Source: Marinifilum sp. N1E240
Lineage (GTDB): Bacteria; Bacteroidota; Bacteroidia; Bacteroidales; Marinifilaceae
Direction: 5' to 3'
Length of the DNA: 64,000 nt
Assembly (NCBI RefSeq): GCF_009295825.1
Contig: NZ_WHKF01000002.1
Coordinates: forward strand, 248,001 to 312,000
Shown piece by piece: positions 53,729-63,789 of this stretch. Position 1 is the first letter of the stretch. Every line of letters starts with the position of its first letter. The notes under the pieces are model-generated. The model had not been told where the DNA came from, made no database searches, and saw only the letters and a list, made by a program, of their open reading frames with translations. Both the position numbers and the translations under genes were made by a program.

Positions 53729-54112
53729 TCAAGGCAAATAATTGTCAATTAAAGAGAGTAATTTCTGGCTTGAAATGGGTTTTGATATGTAATCGTCACA
53801 TCCGGCAGCAATACTTTTTGCTCTATCTTCAGCCATAGCATACGCTGTTTGAGAAATGACAGGAATCTTCGGATTTAATTTTTTAATTGCTCTGGTGGCA
53901 TCAAATCCATTCATAAGTGGCATTTGAATGTCCATTAGAATCAAGTCAATGTTATTTTGATTGAAAATGTCTAAGGCATTTTGTCCATTAGTTGCCCATA
54001 AAATATTTGCTCCAGTACGTCCAATAACTTCTTCTAGAAAAAGAAAATTAGATTCAACGTCTTCTGCTATAAGTATTGTTCTGTCGGACCAATTAAAAGA
54101 CTTTTGATTCAT
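53729..54112 (-). CDS. Stand-alone response-regulator receiver protein
   Basis: A 127-residue single receiver domain (CheY-like): acidic pocket near residue 17 (LIAEDVESNF), phosphoacceptor Asp in LILMDIQMPLMNGFDA, the Thr/Ser switch ISQTAYAM and the Lys of DYISKPIS. No output domain follows. It converges on module 2 with only one base between the stops, so it is on the opposite strand but physically linked to the phosphatase. It could be the target of a histidine kinase elsewhere or a partner in the redox pathway. Confidence 0.92.
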   Translation of the reverse strand: MNQKSFNWSDRTILIAEDVESNFLFLEEVIGRTGANILWATNGQNALDIFNQNNIDLILMDIQMPLMNGFDATRAIKKLNPKIPVISQTAYAMAEDRAKSIAAGCDDYISKPISSQKLLSLIDNYLP

Positions 54113-54325
54113 TAGAATTAATTAGGTTTACTTAAATTACATTCAAATTTAGATAAATTTTTTAGGATTAAAAAAGGTAATATTATTTACTTACCCTATC
54201 TATATGTATAGTTTTCAAAAAATATAAATAAGATAAAGATAAAAGTAGGTTAAAGAGTTACTTGTTCGGATTGTCTTTAAGAGCTTTATTGTTATTTTTG
54301 AAAAATATTGTTATAAAAATCTCTC

Positions 54326-56422
54326 ATGTATATAAAACTTTTAAGATCCGGGCTGTTTATTGGTCTAATCATTCTCTCTTATTCTCTTCACGCTCAAATC
54401 TCGCATGGTGGAGAGCCAATTATTCGTGATGAGTTAAAATCACAAGTAGCGAGTGTTGTGTTACCTGCTTTTCAAATAGAAATAGAATCTGAGGTAGGCG
54501 ATTCTAAGGAAGAAAATAGCCGTTTAAAGCATGCTAAATATGCTTATAAGTATGATGTTGAATATGCTATTACTAATAGTGGAAAATGGGATAATTTAGA
54601 TGATGGAAGGAGAGTCTGGAGATTTTCAATTCGTTCGGAAGGAGCATATTCATTAGGATTAGAATTCTCTAAGTTTAACATTCCAGTAGGAGGAAAGGTT
54701 TTTGTCTACAATAATTCTTCGAATACATTTTTGGGAGCTTTTACGAACGAGAACAATAAGAAATCAGGTCGATTTTCCATAGCTCCATTAAAAGGAGATC
54801 ATCTTATCTTACAGTATATAGAACCTGTAAATGTGGATTATTTAGCTGAAATGGAAATATCTGGTGTTCTTCACGATTATAAGAATATTTTTAATTTATT
54901 AGCAGGTAAAGAATCCTCTACAAAAGCATCAGGATCTTGTAATGTAGATATTAATTGTGAAGAGGGAGAAGATTGGCAAATAGAAAAAAAATCTGTTTGT
55001 CATATTAGTTACGTTCAAAATGGATCTGGTTATGTAGCCTCAGGAGTATTGATGAACAATACAAATCAGGATGCTAAGCCGTATTTATTGACTGCTTTTC
55101 ACGTAATGCATGAGCAAAGTATAGCGGATGGAGCTCTTTTTTATTTTAATTACGAGAATTCTATCTGTAATGGCAATGATGCAAGTCGCACACAATCTAT
55201 TTCAGGAGCAACATTGCGATCAACAACATCTAAATTGGATTTTTCGCTTTTAGAGCTTTCGGTTTCACCTCCAGCTTCTTACAATCCATACTATGCAGGA
55301 TGGGATAGATCAGGAAGAATACCAGCCTACACATATTGTATTCATCATCCTAGCGGTGATGCAAAAAAAATATCCTTTGATAATGATTCACCTGTTACAG
55401 CTACCTACTCAGATGGGCGCTATACTTTTGATGACAATACAAGTTGGCAAATTATTAATTGGGAGTTCGGAACAACCGAAGGAGGTTCTTCAGGTTCTCC
55501 ATTGTTCGATGAAAATCATAGAGTTATTGGTGATTTAACAGGTGGAGATGCTAACTGTGAGTCTTCGGTAAATGATTATTATGCAAAGTTTTCTGCAAGT
55601 TGGGCAAATTATTCTAGTAATAATGAACAACTAAAATATTGGCTTGATCCACTTAGTTTAGGAGTGGAAACCTTGGACGGTTTTGATCCATATGGTGGTT
55701 TGTTGGCTAACTTTTCTATGTCAGCAGATACAATTTGCAGTACTTCTTCGATTACATTAACTGATTTTTCAAATGGTAGTCCAGATACTTATTTTTGGGA
55801 TTTTGGAGAAGGTGCCTTACCAGCAAATGCTAATATTAGCGGTCCTCATACAATAAATTACAGTTCAAAAGGGATAAAGCAAGTAAAACTGATTGTAGGT
55901 AAAGGAGAAGTAAAGGATAGTATTGTCAAGAATATTGTGGTACAAGGTTTACCTATTGTGGATTTCGATTATCAATTGGAACAGTTAACTGTCAGTATGG
56001 TAAATTTGACCACCGACGCATCAAAATACTCATGGAGTTTTGGTGATGGTGGAACTTCTATTGAAGAGAATCCTGTTTATATTTATGAGAATTCGGGCAA
56101 ATATACAATAAGCTTGAGTGCTGAAAGTTTATGTGGAGAAGTTGGTTTAAATAAGGAAATATTAACTTCTTATAATAAACAATTAAAAGTTTACCCTAAT
56201 CCTTCACAAGGGGAATTTACGATTGATTTAAGTAAAATTGTATTTGAAAATTTCACATGGTCTATCTATTCTACAAAAGGATCACAGGTGAAAAATGGAA
56301 CCATATCTCAATATAGTAATTCTTTAAATTTTAATCTCAATGGATTGAATGCAGGAGTGTATATCCTAAAGATGAATGTAGATGGAGAAATATTGAAAAG
56401 AAAGTTATTGTTGGTTAAATAA
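54326..56422 (+). CDS. T9SS-secreted trypsin-like protease with PKD domains
   Basis: A signal peptide (1-23) is followed by a propeptide-like region, then a trypsin-like (lysyl endopeptidase type) domain with the full catalytic triad: LLTAFHVMH (His259), SKLDFSLLEL (Asp305) and EGGSSGSPLFD (Ser389). Two PKD-type domains follow (TDFSNGSPDTYFWDFGEG, TTDASKYSWSFGDGG), and the last ~75 residues are a type A T9SS sorting domain (LKVYPNPSQGEFTIDL ... NAGVYILKMNVDGEILKRK). It should be exported across the outer membrane by the type IX system and degrade extracellular protein. Confidence 0.95.
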   Translation: MYIKLLRSGLFIGLIILSYSLHAQISHGGEPIIRDELKSQVASVVLPAFQIEIESEVGDSKEENSRLKHAKYAYKYDVEYAITNSGKWDNLDDGRRVWRFSIRSEGAYSLGLEFSKFNIPVGGKVFVYNNSSNTFLGAFTNENNKKSGRFSIAPLKGDHLILQYIEPVNVDYLAEMEISGVLHDYKNIFNLLAGKESSTKASGSCNVDINCEEGEDWQIEKKSVCHISYVQNGSGYVASGVLMNNTNQDAKPYLLTAFHVMHEQSIADGALFYFNYENSICNGNDASRTQSISGATLRSTTSKLDFSLLELSVSPPASYNPYYAGWDRSGRIPAYTYCIHHPSGDAKKISFDNDSPVTATYSDGRYTFDDNTSWQIINWEFGTTEGGSSGSPLFDENHRVIGDLTGGDANCESSVNDYYAKFSASWANYSSNNEQLKYWLDPLSLGVETLDGFDPYGGLLANFSMSADTICSTSSITLTDFSNGSPDTYFWDFGEGALPANANISGPHTINYSSKGIKQVKLIVGKGEVKDSIVKNIVVQGLPIVDFDYQLEQLTVSMVNLTTDASKYSWSFGDGGTSIEENPVYIYENSGKYTISLSAESLCGEVGLNKEILTSYNKQLKVYPNPSQGEFTIDLSKIVFENFTWSIYSTKGSQVKNGTISQYSNSLNFNLNGLNAGVYILKMNVDGEILKRKLLLVK

Positions 56423-56424
56423 AA

Positions 56425-56452
56425 AAGCCATTCAATTTTTCATGAATGGCTT
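56425..56452. terminator. Bidirectional terminator between the protease and proC
   Basis: The stem AAGCCATTCA/TGAATGGCTT lies between the convergent stops, flanked by an A-run. Confidence 0.85.
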
Positions 56453-56459
56453 GAGGCTA

Positions 56460-57257
56460 TTACTTTTCAATTTTTTCGAATGAATTGATGATTCCTTTAA
56501 TTAAGGATGATGAAAAACCCTGATGTTCCATTTCATTTAGCCCAACTATAGTACAACCTTTTGGTGTTGTAACTTTATCAATTTCAGATTCGGGATGATC
56601 ATTGTTTTCCTGTAGCATTTGTGCAGCACCTTTTACAGTTTGAGATACAATTTTTTTGGCAGTATTGGCATCAAAACCAATTTGTATTCCACCTTGAATC
56701 ATGGCGCGAATAAACCTAAAGACAAATGCAATTCCACAGGCTCCAAGAATGGTTGCAGCTTCCATTAATTCCTCATTAATAATCAAACTTTCTCCGACAG
56801 CATCAAATATGAATTTGACTTTCTCTGTTTGTTCCTGATTGGAATTTTTACTGCATATGCAGGTTACCGATTCCCCAATATTTGCAGCAATATTCGGCAT
56901 TGCTCTATATATGGGAAATTTATTATCCAACATATCAGAAATTTCTGCTGTTCCCAATCCGGTGGCTAAGGATACAATAATGTGCTTGTCTTCCTTAAGA
57001 ACAGGTTTTATTTCATTAATAATTTTGGATACATTATAAGGTTTAACGGCAATTAATATGATATTAGAATTGCTAACCGCATACAAATTATCAGAGGTTA
57101 TATCAGCGCCAGCTTCTTTTAGATCTTCTATAAATGATAAATTACGTCGGGTAGCAATAACATTGTTCGACGAAAATTCATTGTGATTTAATAGTCCTTT
57201 AGCAATTGATTTTCCAAGGTTACCACAACCGATGACACTAATTTTATCGTTTTTCAT
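56460..57257 (-). CDS. proC: Pyrroline-5-carboxylate reductase
   Basis: ProC makes proline from pyrroline-5-carboxylate with NAD(P)H. The start ATG at 57257 gives 265 residues and the N-terminal Rossmann motif KISVIGCGNLGKSIAKGLL; an upstream start would add 18 residues that interrupt nothing recognisable. Further signatures are PIYRAMPNIAANIGES, GACGIAFVFRFIRAM and the C-terminal VTTPKGCTIVGLNEMEHQGF, which matches the family's substrate-binding TPGGxT region (here TPKGCT). Single gene. Confidence 0.93.
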   Translation of the reverse strand: MKNDKISVIGCGNLGKSIAKGLLNHNEFSSNNVIATRRNLSFIEDLKEAGADITSDNLYAVSNSNIILIAVKPYNVSKIINEIKPVLKEDKHIIVSLATGLGTAEISDMLDNKFPIYRAMPNIAANIGESVTCICSKNSNQEQTEKVKFIFDAVGESLIINEELMEAATILGACGIAFVFRFIRAMIQGGIQIGFDANTAKKIVSQTVKGAAQMLQENNDHPESEIDKVTTPKGCTIVGLNEMEHQGFSSSLIKGIINSFEKIEK

Positions 57258-57457
57258 ATTCTTTATAAATTCTGTTGTAAATAATTTTGTGGTGTGATTA
57301 CTGGTATGCAAAAGTACGGAATTTTAGGAATACAAAGGAATAATCAGAGCACTTGGAACATTTTTAATGTTTTTTATTGTTTCCGGATTTAAACTTGTCT
57401 AGCTATTTCTAATCGTAAATTTCATTTTTTAGTTTTAAAAAAATGTCATACTTTTGA

Positions 57458-57487
57458 TAAATCGATTTAGTAAACCGATTTAGTAAA
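57458..57487 (+). promoter_or_regulatory. Paired LacI-type operators upstream of the regulator
   Basis: TAAATCGATTTA (57458-57469, perfect palindrome with the central CG typical of LacI operators) and TAAACCGATTTA (57471-57482, one mismatch) lie 13 bp apart, one turn and a bit. CGATTTAGTAAA occurs twice in the region. They end about 10-15 nt before the regulator's start codon, so autoregulation by the LacI protein is likely. Confidence 0.65.
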
Positions 57488-57496
57488 AGGAAAGCA

Positions 57497-58492
57497 TTGA
57501 AAAAGAAATCAATAAAAGATATCGCACAGGAACTGGGTTTTTCTAAAACTACAGTATCATTTGTCCTTAACAATAAGGGGGATGAGAAGAATATTAGTAA
57601 AAAAACTCAAGAGAAAATTCTGGACTATGTTCGTGAGGTTAACTACCAACCGAATCAAATTGCCAAGAGTTTAAAAAAAGGAAAAACCAATACAATTGGC
57701 TATTTAGTTCCAGATATTTCCAATCCATTTTATGCAAAAATAGGTCGTTTAATAGAAGATTTACTTGCAGAGAAGGGATATCATTTAATAATTGGAAGTA
57801 CGGACGAGAAGCAAGAAAAAGAAGATTCACTCTTAAATATGTTTGTAAATCGCCAAGTGGATGGTTTAATTCTTGCATCTTCATTTGAGAATTTAGGAAT
57901 GTTAAAAACATTAGAAGCACAGCGGTTTCCAATGGTGTTTTTTGATAGGGAACATCTCGATTTTTGTGGAAACTATATATTGGTTGAGAATAAAAAATCT
58001 ATGCAATCTGCTGTGCAGAAGGTAATAGATAAAGAGGCAAAGAAAATTGGTTTATTATCTATCACACCGGATGTTTACTCTTTAAAATTAAGAATTGATG
58101 GATACAGAAAAGCACTTGAGGATAATGCTATTGAATTAGATGAAAATCTAATTAGAATTGTTGATACTAACAACCTAAAAGAAAGTTCTCAAAAGCAATT
58201 GGAATATCTTATTAAAGAAAATGTTGATGCTATCGCATTTACCAATAACCAGATTACAGCTCATGCAATTTGGTTGATGAACGTACATTATAAAGAAAAA
58301 CTAAATAGAATGAAGTTTGTCAGTTTTGATAATCTTGATCTGTTTGATTATTCCTTACCTGTTGTAACCTCAGTGGCTCAACCAATCGATAAAATTGCTC
58401 AACATTCGGTAAATATTCTGATAGAATTTATGCAATCGAGTGATAGAACAATTAAAAGAATAGAATTGAAACCTAAATTAATAGAACGTTAA
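57497..58492 (+). CDS. LacI-family transcriptional regulator
   Basis: The N-terminal DNA-binding helix-turn-helix is SIKDIAQELGFSKTTVSFVL with the hinge region YQPNQIAKSLKKGKTNTIGY; the rest is a periplasmic-binding-protein-like sugar domain (VPDISNPFYAKIGRLIEDLL, VDGLILASS, FPMVFFDRE). The start is TTG at 57497, as no ATG is in range; 331 residues is normal. It leads a three-gene unit with the transporter and the kinase, whose substrate it probably senses. Paired operators lie directly upstream. Confidence 0.95.
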   Translation: MKKKSIKDIAQELGFSKTTVSFVLNNKGDEKNISKKTQEKILDYVREVNYQPNQIAKSLKKGKTNTIGYLVPDISNPFYAKIGRLIEDLLAEKGYHLIIGSTDEKQEKEDSLLNMFVNRQVDGLILASSFENLGMLKTLEAQRFPMVFFDREHLDFCGNYILVENKKSMQSAVQKVIDKEAKKIGLLSITPDVYSLKLRIDGYRKALEDNAIELDENLIRIVDTNNLKESSQKQLEYLIKENVDAIAFTNNQITAHAIWLMNVHYKEKLNRMKFVSFDNLDLFDYSLPVVTSVAQPIDKIAQHSVNILIEFMQSSDRTIKRIELKPKLIER

Positions 58493-58506
58493 ATTAACAA
58501 TTGACA

Positions 58507-59661
58507 ATGAAAAATAATTATTTGAAATCCGGGCCAATATTTCTGGCGTTTTTATGTATGGGATTTGGTGATGTAGTAGGACCATTAACAAGTCAGTTAC
58601 AAAGTGAATATGAACTAAGTAATCTAATGGCAGGTTTGGTTACATTCATGGGATTTATCATGTTTGGTTTGTTATCAGTACCAATGGGATTGTACCAGGA
58701 TAGAAAAGGGAAAAAGTTTGTTTTACTTTTAGGTATGTTAGCAGCTTTGGCAGGTTTAGTTTTACCAATTATTGGTAATTTCTCATCGTTCGGATTATTA
58801 TTAGCATCCTTATTATTGTTAGGTACAGGTGCAACTTTATTACAAGTTGCCGGAAACCCTATTATGCGTGATGTATCTCCTGAAGGGAAATACTCAAGAA
58901 ATTTATCATTTGGACAGTTTTTTAAAGCAATTGGTTCTTTATCTGGTGCGTTGATTCCATTGTTAGCAGCTAAATATTGGGGACTAGATTGGAAAATTTT
59001 ATTCCCAATTTATTCGGCAATTTTGCTAATCGCAGCAATTTATTTATATATAGTGAAGGTTGATGAAAAGAAGGATGATTCAGCTTCGCCTGCATCTTTT
59101 GGTTCCGTTTTGGCTTTATTGAAAAATCCATATGTTTTCTTTATGGTATTAGCTATCTTCCTATATGTTGGAGCAGAAGTGAGTATGAGTGCGAAATTAC
59201 CTAATTATTTGGAGCATAAATTTAATTTCGATATTAAAGAATTAGGTCTTTGGGGAACATTATTTTTCTTTTTGGCTTTAATGACAGGAAGATTTTTAGG
59301 AGGTATTATTTTAAATTGGATGACCCCCTCTAAGTTCTTGAAAATAACTACTTTATTAGCTTTGGTTGGAATTGCAGGATTGTATTTTGCAGCAAGCTCA
59401 GTCTTAGGTTTTGTAGCTATTTTTATTATAGGTCTTGGTTTTGCGAATATTTTCCCATTAGTATTTTCTATAACAATTGATGCTATGCCAGAAAGAAGTA
59501 ATGAAATTTCTGGTTTAATGGTCACTGCTATTATTGGTGGTGCATTCGTACCGGTTATTTTTGGTGCTGTAGCAGATATTTTCTCGTTAATGGCTGGTTT
59601 TGTTGTCACCTTAGTGTGTATTGGATACATTTTCGCATTGTCATTTTATAAAAGAAAGTAG
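58507..59661 (+). CDS. FHS-type sugar MFS transporter
   Basis: A 384-residue integral membrane protein with 12 predicted helices, in the FucP/GluP (FHS) subgroup of MFS sugar:H+ symporters: FLAFLCMGFGDVVGPLTSQL, GLYQDRKGKKFVLLLGML, GTGATLLQVAGNPIM and the second-half GRFLGGIILNW. It lies between the LacI regulator (14 bp upstream) and the ROK kinase (7 bp downstream), which indicates that it imports the sugar that the kinase phosphorylates. The substrate is not determined by the sequence; glucose, fructose or mannose are candidates. Confidence 0.9.
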   Translation: MKNNYLKSGPIFLAFLCMGFGDVVGPLTSQLQSEYELSNLMAGLVTFMGFIMFGLLSVPMGLYQDRKGKKFVLLLGMLAALAGLVLPIIGNFSSFGLLLASLLLLGTGATLLQVAGNPIMRDVSPEGKYSRNLSFGQFFKAIGSLSGALIPLLAAKYWGLDWKILFPIYSAILLIAAIYLYIVKVDEKKDDSASPASFGSVLALLKNPYVFFMVLAIFLYVGAEVSMSAKLPNYLEHKFNFDIKELGLWGTLFFFLALMTGRFLGGIILNWMTPSKFLKITTLLALVGIAGLYFAASSVLGFVAIFIIGLGFANIFPLVFSITIDAMPERSNEISGLMVTAIIGGAFVPVIFGAVADIFSLMAGFVVTLVCIGYIFALSFYKRK

Positions 59662-59668
59662 CAGAATC

Positions 59669-60766
59669 ATGAATATTTGGAACGACGAAAGAGTTGTATT
59701 GACTCTTGATGCAGGAGGAACAAATTTTGTTTTTTCAGCAATGAAAAGTGGGGAAGAGGTTATAGAACCGATTAGAAAACCTTCGAATGCAGATCAATTG
59801 GATTTGTGTTTGAAGACAATTACTGATGGATTTCAGGAGGTTTTGGATATTTTGAAAGAGAAACCTGTAGCTATCAGTTTCGCTTTCCCAGGACCAGCAG
59901 ATTATAAAAATGGAATTATTGGCGATTTACCAAATTTACCTGCATTTAGAGGCGGGGTAGCGTTAGGCCCAATGCTTCAGGCACATTTTAACATGCCGGT
60001 ATTTATTAATAACGATGGTGATTTGTTCGCTTATGGCGAAGCTTTAGGAGGAGTTTTACCAGAAATTAACAAAAGACTTGAAGCTCAAAATAGTCCTAAA
60101 AGATATCGCAATTTAGTAGGTGTAACATTAGGAACCGGTTTTGGTGGTGGGTTAGTGCATGATGACGAATTATTTATTGGTGATAATTCTATCGCAACGG
60201 AAGTTTGGTTGACAAGTTCACGTTTGTTCCCTGAAAGATTTGCTGAAGAAGGAATAAGTACAAGAGCCATCCAAAGAGAGTTTTTAGAGAGAGCCTCAGG
60301 TAATTATTCTACAGATTTAATGCCAAAAGATGTTTATGATGTAGCAATGGATGATCAGAATAAAGATCAAGTGGCAGCATTGGAATCATTTAAAATTTTT
60401 GGTAAATGTTTAGGCGATAGCTTAGCAAACCTTTTAACCATTACTGATGGAGTCGCCGTTATTGGCGGTGGATTGACGGGTGCTCATGCATTATATATGC
60501 CAGCAGCGCTTAAAGAAATGAATGGAAAGTGTTATACATCGACGGGAGAATCGCTTCCAAGATTGGTGCAGAAAGTTTATAATATTGATAAGGAAGATGA
60601 GTTTGCAGATTTCGCTGCAGATCGATCAAAGGAAATTTCGATTCCTGGTACAGATAAAACCATAAAATATGATCCAAATCCTAGGTTGGCTGTATGTTCT
60701 AGCAAGTTAGGAGCTAGTAAAGCTATTGGAATTGGTGCTTATGCGTATGCATTAAAGAATTTGTAG
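59669..60766 (+). CDS. ROK-family sugar kinase
   Basis: The ATG at 59669 gives 365 residues and places the nucleotide-binding LTLDAGGTNFVFSAM at the N-terminus; a more upstream start would overlap the transporter. Further features are PGPADYKNGIIGDLPNLP, FINNDGDLFAYGEAL (catalytic Asp in NNDGD), VGVTLGTGFGGGLV and the C-terminal IGGGLTGAHALY. The ROK zinc motif CxCGxxGC is absent, which is seen in some kinases of this family. It probably phosphorylates the imported hexose. Confidence 0.92.
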   Translation: MNIWNDERVVLTLDAGGTNFVFSAMKSGEEVIEPIRKPSNADQLDLCLKTITDGFQEVLDILKEKPVAISFAFPGPADYKNGIIGDLPNLPAFRGGVALGPMLQAHFNMPVFINNDGDLFAYGEALGGVLPEINKRLEAQNSPKRYRNLVGVTLGTGFGGGLVHDDELFIGDNSIATEVWLTSSRLFPERFAEEGISTRAIQREFLERASGNYSTDLMPKDVYDVAMDDQNKDQVAALESFKIFGKCLGDSLANLLTITDGVAVIGGGLTGAHALYMPAALKEMNGKCYTSTGESLPRLVQKVYNIDKEDEFADFAADRSKEISIPGTDKTIKYDPNPRLAVCSSKLGASKAIGIGAYAYALKNL

Positions 60767-60778
60767 TAGTAGTGTGAT

Positions 60779-60814
60779 CCGGATTGGGGTGCGAAAGCGC
60801 CCTTTCCGGTTTTT
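60779..60814 (+). terminator. Terminator of the LacI/MFS/ROK unit
   Basis: CCGGA/TCCGG with an inner GGGGTGC/GCGCCC stem and GAAA loop, followed by TTTTT. Confidence 0.8.
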
Positions 60815-60856
60815 AAAATCAACTTTAAGTTCGATTTAAATTAGTTTAGATTAGTC

Positions 60857-60892
60857 AAAAAAAGCTCTGAGTATTATACTCAGAGCTTTTTT
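60857..60892. terminator. Strong bidirectional terminator
   Basis: AAAAAGCTCTGAGTA/TACTCAGAGCTTTTT with a 3-nt loop, flanked by A and T runs on both sides. Confidence 0.9.
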
Positions 60893-60910
60893 TTTGGTAT
60901 TATTTAGATT

Positions 60911-63436
60911 CTATTCCTTTGATACTAAATCTTTAAAAGAGTATTGATACTCCTCATTATAGTATTTTTGATATAACTTTCGATAATGCTCATAGGTTTC
61001 AATAGCTAAGCTATGCTTGCCTTGCTCCGATAAAATGCAGCATTTAAGCTTTAAGGCTGTTTCGTTCATTTCATCAAATTCAAAAATAACATTAGATAAA
61101 GCTAAATTTATCGTTTTATTATTGTCCGGATCTTTTACAATCTCCTCTAGTGAATTTACAATTAACCCGGTAATTTTATCTTTAAATGAATCTAACCATT
61201 CGGGAAAAATATCTCTAAGCATGGTACCTTTTCTTAAAACTGTAATAATTTTATCAAGGTTTTCTTTATTTCCAGTTTCTTTAATTTGTTGTAGGTTTTT
61301 TTGGATAAAGTCCACATCAAAAAAAGTATCCTCTGAATATTCGATCTTCCAATAATTGTTATCAAAAAGAACTTCCATATCTGATATATCTTCAAGAATA
61401 CCTCTTAGTTTTTTAATATTTACACCTCGATTGTTTTTTGCCTTGTTCTCGGGTTTATCTGGCCATAAATATTCCTGAATTCTTTTAGATGAAATTCCTT
61501 TCCCTTCATTCATGGTATTTAATAGAATTAACAGGAATAATTCTTTAAGAGTAGGACTAAAGCGGTATGTAATATCTCTTTCCTTGTCATCAAATACTTG
61601 AAAACCACCAAATAGTAGAATCGATTTTGATTTTGGAACTTGGTAGTCAGAAATCTCCGTATCATCAATTGATTCAGATGCACTGTAGTATTTCTTTTCG
61701 CTCTCAACTCGTTTAGCTTTTAATATTCTCTTTCTAACAACAAGTAGTACGGAAATAACGCAAGCTGCTAAAAGTACATAGAATAATTTAACAGGTAGAG
61801 GTAATGATATTTTATTAATATTAAAGTCATCCTGATTTCCGGGTTCATAACTTATAGAATACAAATCAACCTGGTATTTTCCTAAGCTATCTTTATGGGA
61901 TGTTAAGGCGATAAGTTTATTTTCGCTCTCCCAATAATATAGGTCTGCAAATGACTCAATATCAAAAAAGTTATAAGGTATGCTATCTCCAATAAATACT
62001 AATTTGGGTTCATTAAGATATCCTTTAACGGCTTTTAAGTAGGTATTGCGTTTTTTCGATGGATACATTAAGGTGTAGAAACTACTATCGTTTTTGGTAA
62101 TTTTTAAAGAATTTACAGGTAATTGCTGAAATTGATCATCGCATTTGTAATCCCATAACTCTTCAATGGTTTTATTTTTAAAATCAATTTTATAAAGATC
62201 AGCATAAAACTCTTTACCTAAGATTTGTTTTCCCATTGAATTACCCAATCCTCCAAATAGATAACCAATTGAAGAATCTTGATTGCCAAGACCAAACGAT
62301 GCCAAATATCTTGGCTCAATGGTGTCACCAGCAAATGTAAGTTCTTGCCAGGATTGCTTTTGTTCATCAAAAGATTGAATAAGATTGTAGTATGAGTAGT
62401 ACCCATAGCCACAAAGTGTAGTTATTTGGTTGGTAATTGGGTGAATTAGTTTGTTGTGATGCCAAAATTTTGGAACATCATCCTCACTACACTCAATGTT
62501 ATTAGCCCATTGTTTTTTTTCAGGGAAATATCTTGATATTTTATCCTTATTAAAACTGTAACTGGTTAATTGATTGTTAATGTCATAAATGGTTTGTTGC
62601 GAACTTTCAAGAGAAGGAAAACCTACATTTTCTGTTTTATTAATAAGTGTTTTGCTTTCTAAGTTGTAAGAGGTAATTTTACCGTTAAATTGTATAAAAT
62701 CAATTGATTCTGTTTTTTCGTTATATGCGAAAGCAGTAACTCTGTCAAAAGAGAAACTGTTTACTTTTGCCCATTTATTGTGATAATCAACAACCCAGTC
62801 AGGATTATATAACTTAGCTGTTCTGCTCGATAAAACATCTCTTAATATATTTTTTGAAGTTTTTTTGAAGGGCCAAAGATGTTTTGGAGATCCGTCGATT
62901 CTTATGCCTAAATCTTTTATAGAAATTGAAGGAACTTCATCAATGAAAAACCCATATTTATTTATAACTCCTAATGAAAGAGCAAAATCAGAGTTTTGCT
63001 CAAATTGTATTGATGATTGAAGAGTTTTATTTCCGAATTTGAGATTAATTTGATGATTAATAGCATCAATATGTAGCTCAAAATCAACCCAACGGTTGTT
63101 TGGGATATTTAATTCTTCAAGGTTAATATGGAATTTTGTTTCGCGTTTGTTGTGTATCACAAAAAGGTCAGGTGACCTAAAGTTAACCTGAATTAAATTG
63201 TCGCTTTTTGATTCTTTAAGTGATAAAATATCCCCATAGTGTGTTTCTGTTTCTCGAAATGAGATTTGAAAGTGAATTGTAAATTCAGAAGAGTAAGAAA
63301 TATTATTTTGGTGAGTTAAATCAATTCCAGTTCTACTTTCTTTGCTTACTTCATTGGATTTGAAATAAATACCGTGATCGGCGTAAAGATCGGATATGAA
63401 TAATAGTAGGATTATTAAGCAATTAATTAATCGCAT
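60911..63436 (-). CDS. Membrane-anchored kelch/winged-helix transcription regulator
   Basis: The 841-residue protein has a signal peptide (1-19), a LamG-like beta domain (about 30-190), a kelch-type propeller (about 230-545), one transmembrane helix (VKLFYVLLAACVISVLLVV) near residue 555, and a cytoplasmic part with a winged-helix DNA-binding domain (SPTLKELFLLILLNTMNEGK, RIQEYLWPDKPENKAKNNRG, VNIKKLRGILEDISDMEV) followed by helical bacterial transcriptional-activation-domain-like repeats. This is a one-component membrane regulator like the SARP/BTAD type. It is divergent from a SusC-type gene, which it may control. Confidence 0.85.
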   Translation of the reverse strand: MRLINCLIILLLFISDLYADHGIYFKSNEVSKESRTGIDLTHQNNISYSSEFTIHFQISFRETETHYGDILSLKESKSDNLIQVNFRSPDLFVIHNKRETKFHINLEELNIPNNRWVDFELHIDAINHQINLKFGNKTLQSSIQFEQNSDFALSLGVINKYGFFIDEVPSISIKDLGIRIDGSPKHLWPFKKTSKNILRDVLSSRTAKLYNPDWVVDYHNKWAKVNSFSFDRVTAFAYNEKTESIDFIQFNGKITSYNLESKTLINKTENVGFPSLESSQQTIYDINNQLTSYSFNKDKISRYFPEKKQWANNIECSEDDVPKFWHHNKLIHPITNQITTLCGYGYYSYYNLIQSFDEQKQSWQELTFAGDTIEPRYLASFGLGNQDSSIGYLFGGLGNSMGKQILGKEFYADLYKIDFKNKTIEELWDYKCDDQFQQLPVNSLKITKNDSSFYTLMYPSKKRNTYLKAVKGYLNEPKLVFIGDSIPYNFFDIESFADLYYWESENKLIALTSHKDSLGKYQVDLYSISYEPGNQDDFNINKISLPLPVKLFYVLLAACVISVLLVVRKRILKAKRVESEKKYYSASESIDDTEISDYQVPKSKSILLFGGFQVFDDKERDITYRFSPTLKELFLLILLNTMNEGKGISSKRIQEYLWPDKPENKAKNNRGVNIKKLRGILEDISDMEVLFDNNYWKIEYSEDTFFDVDFIQKNLQQIKETGNKENLDKIITVLRKGTMLRDIFPEWLDSFKDKITGLIVNSLEEIVKDPDNNKTINLALSNVIFEFDEMNETALKLKCCILSEQGKHSLAIETYEHYRKLYQKYYNEEYQYSFKDLVSKE

Positions 63437-63739
63437 TACTTCTAAAGAGGCTAGGTTAATAAATAAAAAAAGTTGTAAGAATCAAATATATCTAATTCTT
63501 TGTAGACTATAAAATTCATGAGCTAAAAATAGTGATAAAACCTCTATAAATACTGGCTTTTCGGAAAAATCAAGTTACTGTAAAAAATGATTTATAAAAT
63601 TATTTTTAATTCTTACTTCTTTGCATGCATTCATATTCCCAAGTGTATAGGTAAAAGTATGCTCTTGTAAGATTCTAACTTGAAATGTTAAAAAATATTA
63701 ATTCCTCGTAACGTACGGGCTATCAGTTTTGTAGGGTTT

Positions 63740-63789
63740 GATTAATGCTTTAATCAGTTGCATTAATTCAATATTAATCGTGAATTAAT
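63740..63789. promoter_or_regulatory. Candidate operators upstream of the SusC-type gene
   Basis: A perfect 9-bp inverted repeat ATTAATTCA (63762-63770) and TGAATTAAT (63781-63789) has a 10-nt spacer and touches the -7 box. A second dyad GATTAA-TGCT-TTAATC lies at 63740-63755. Confidence 0.5.
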
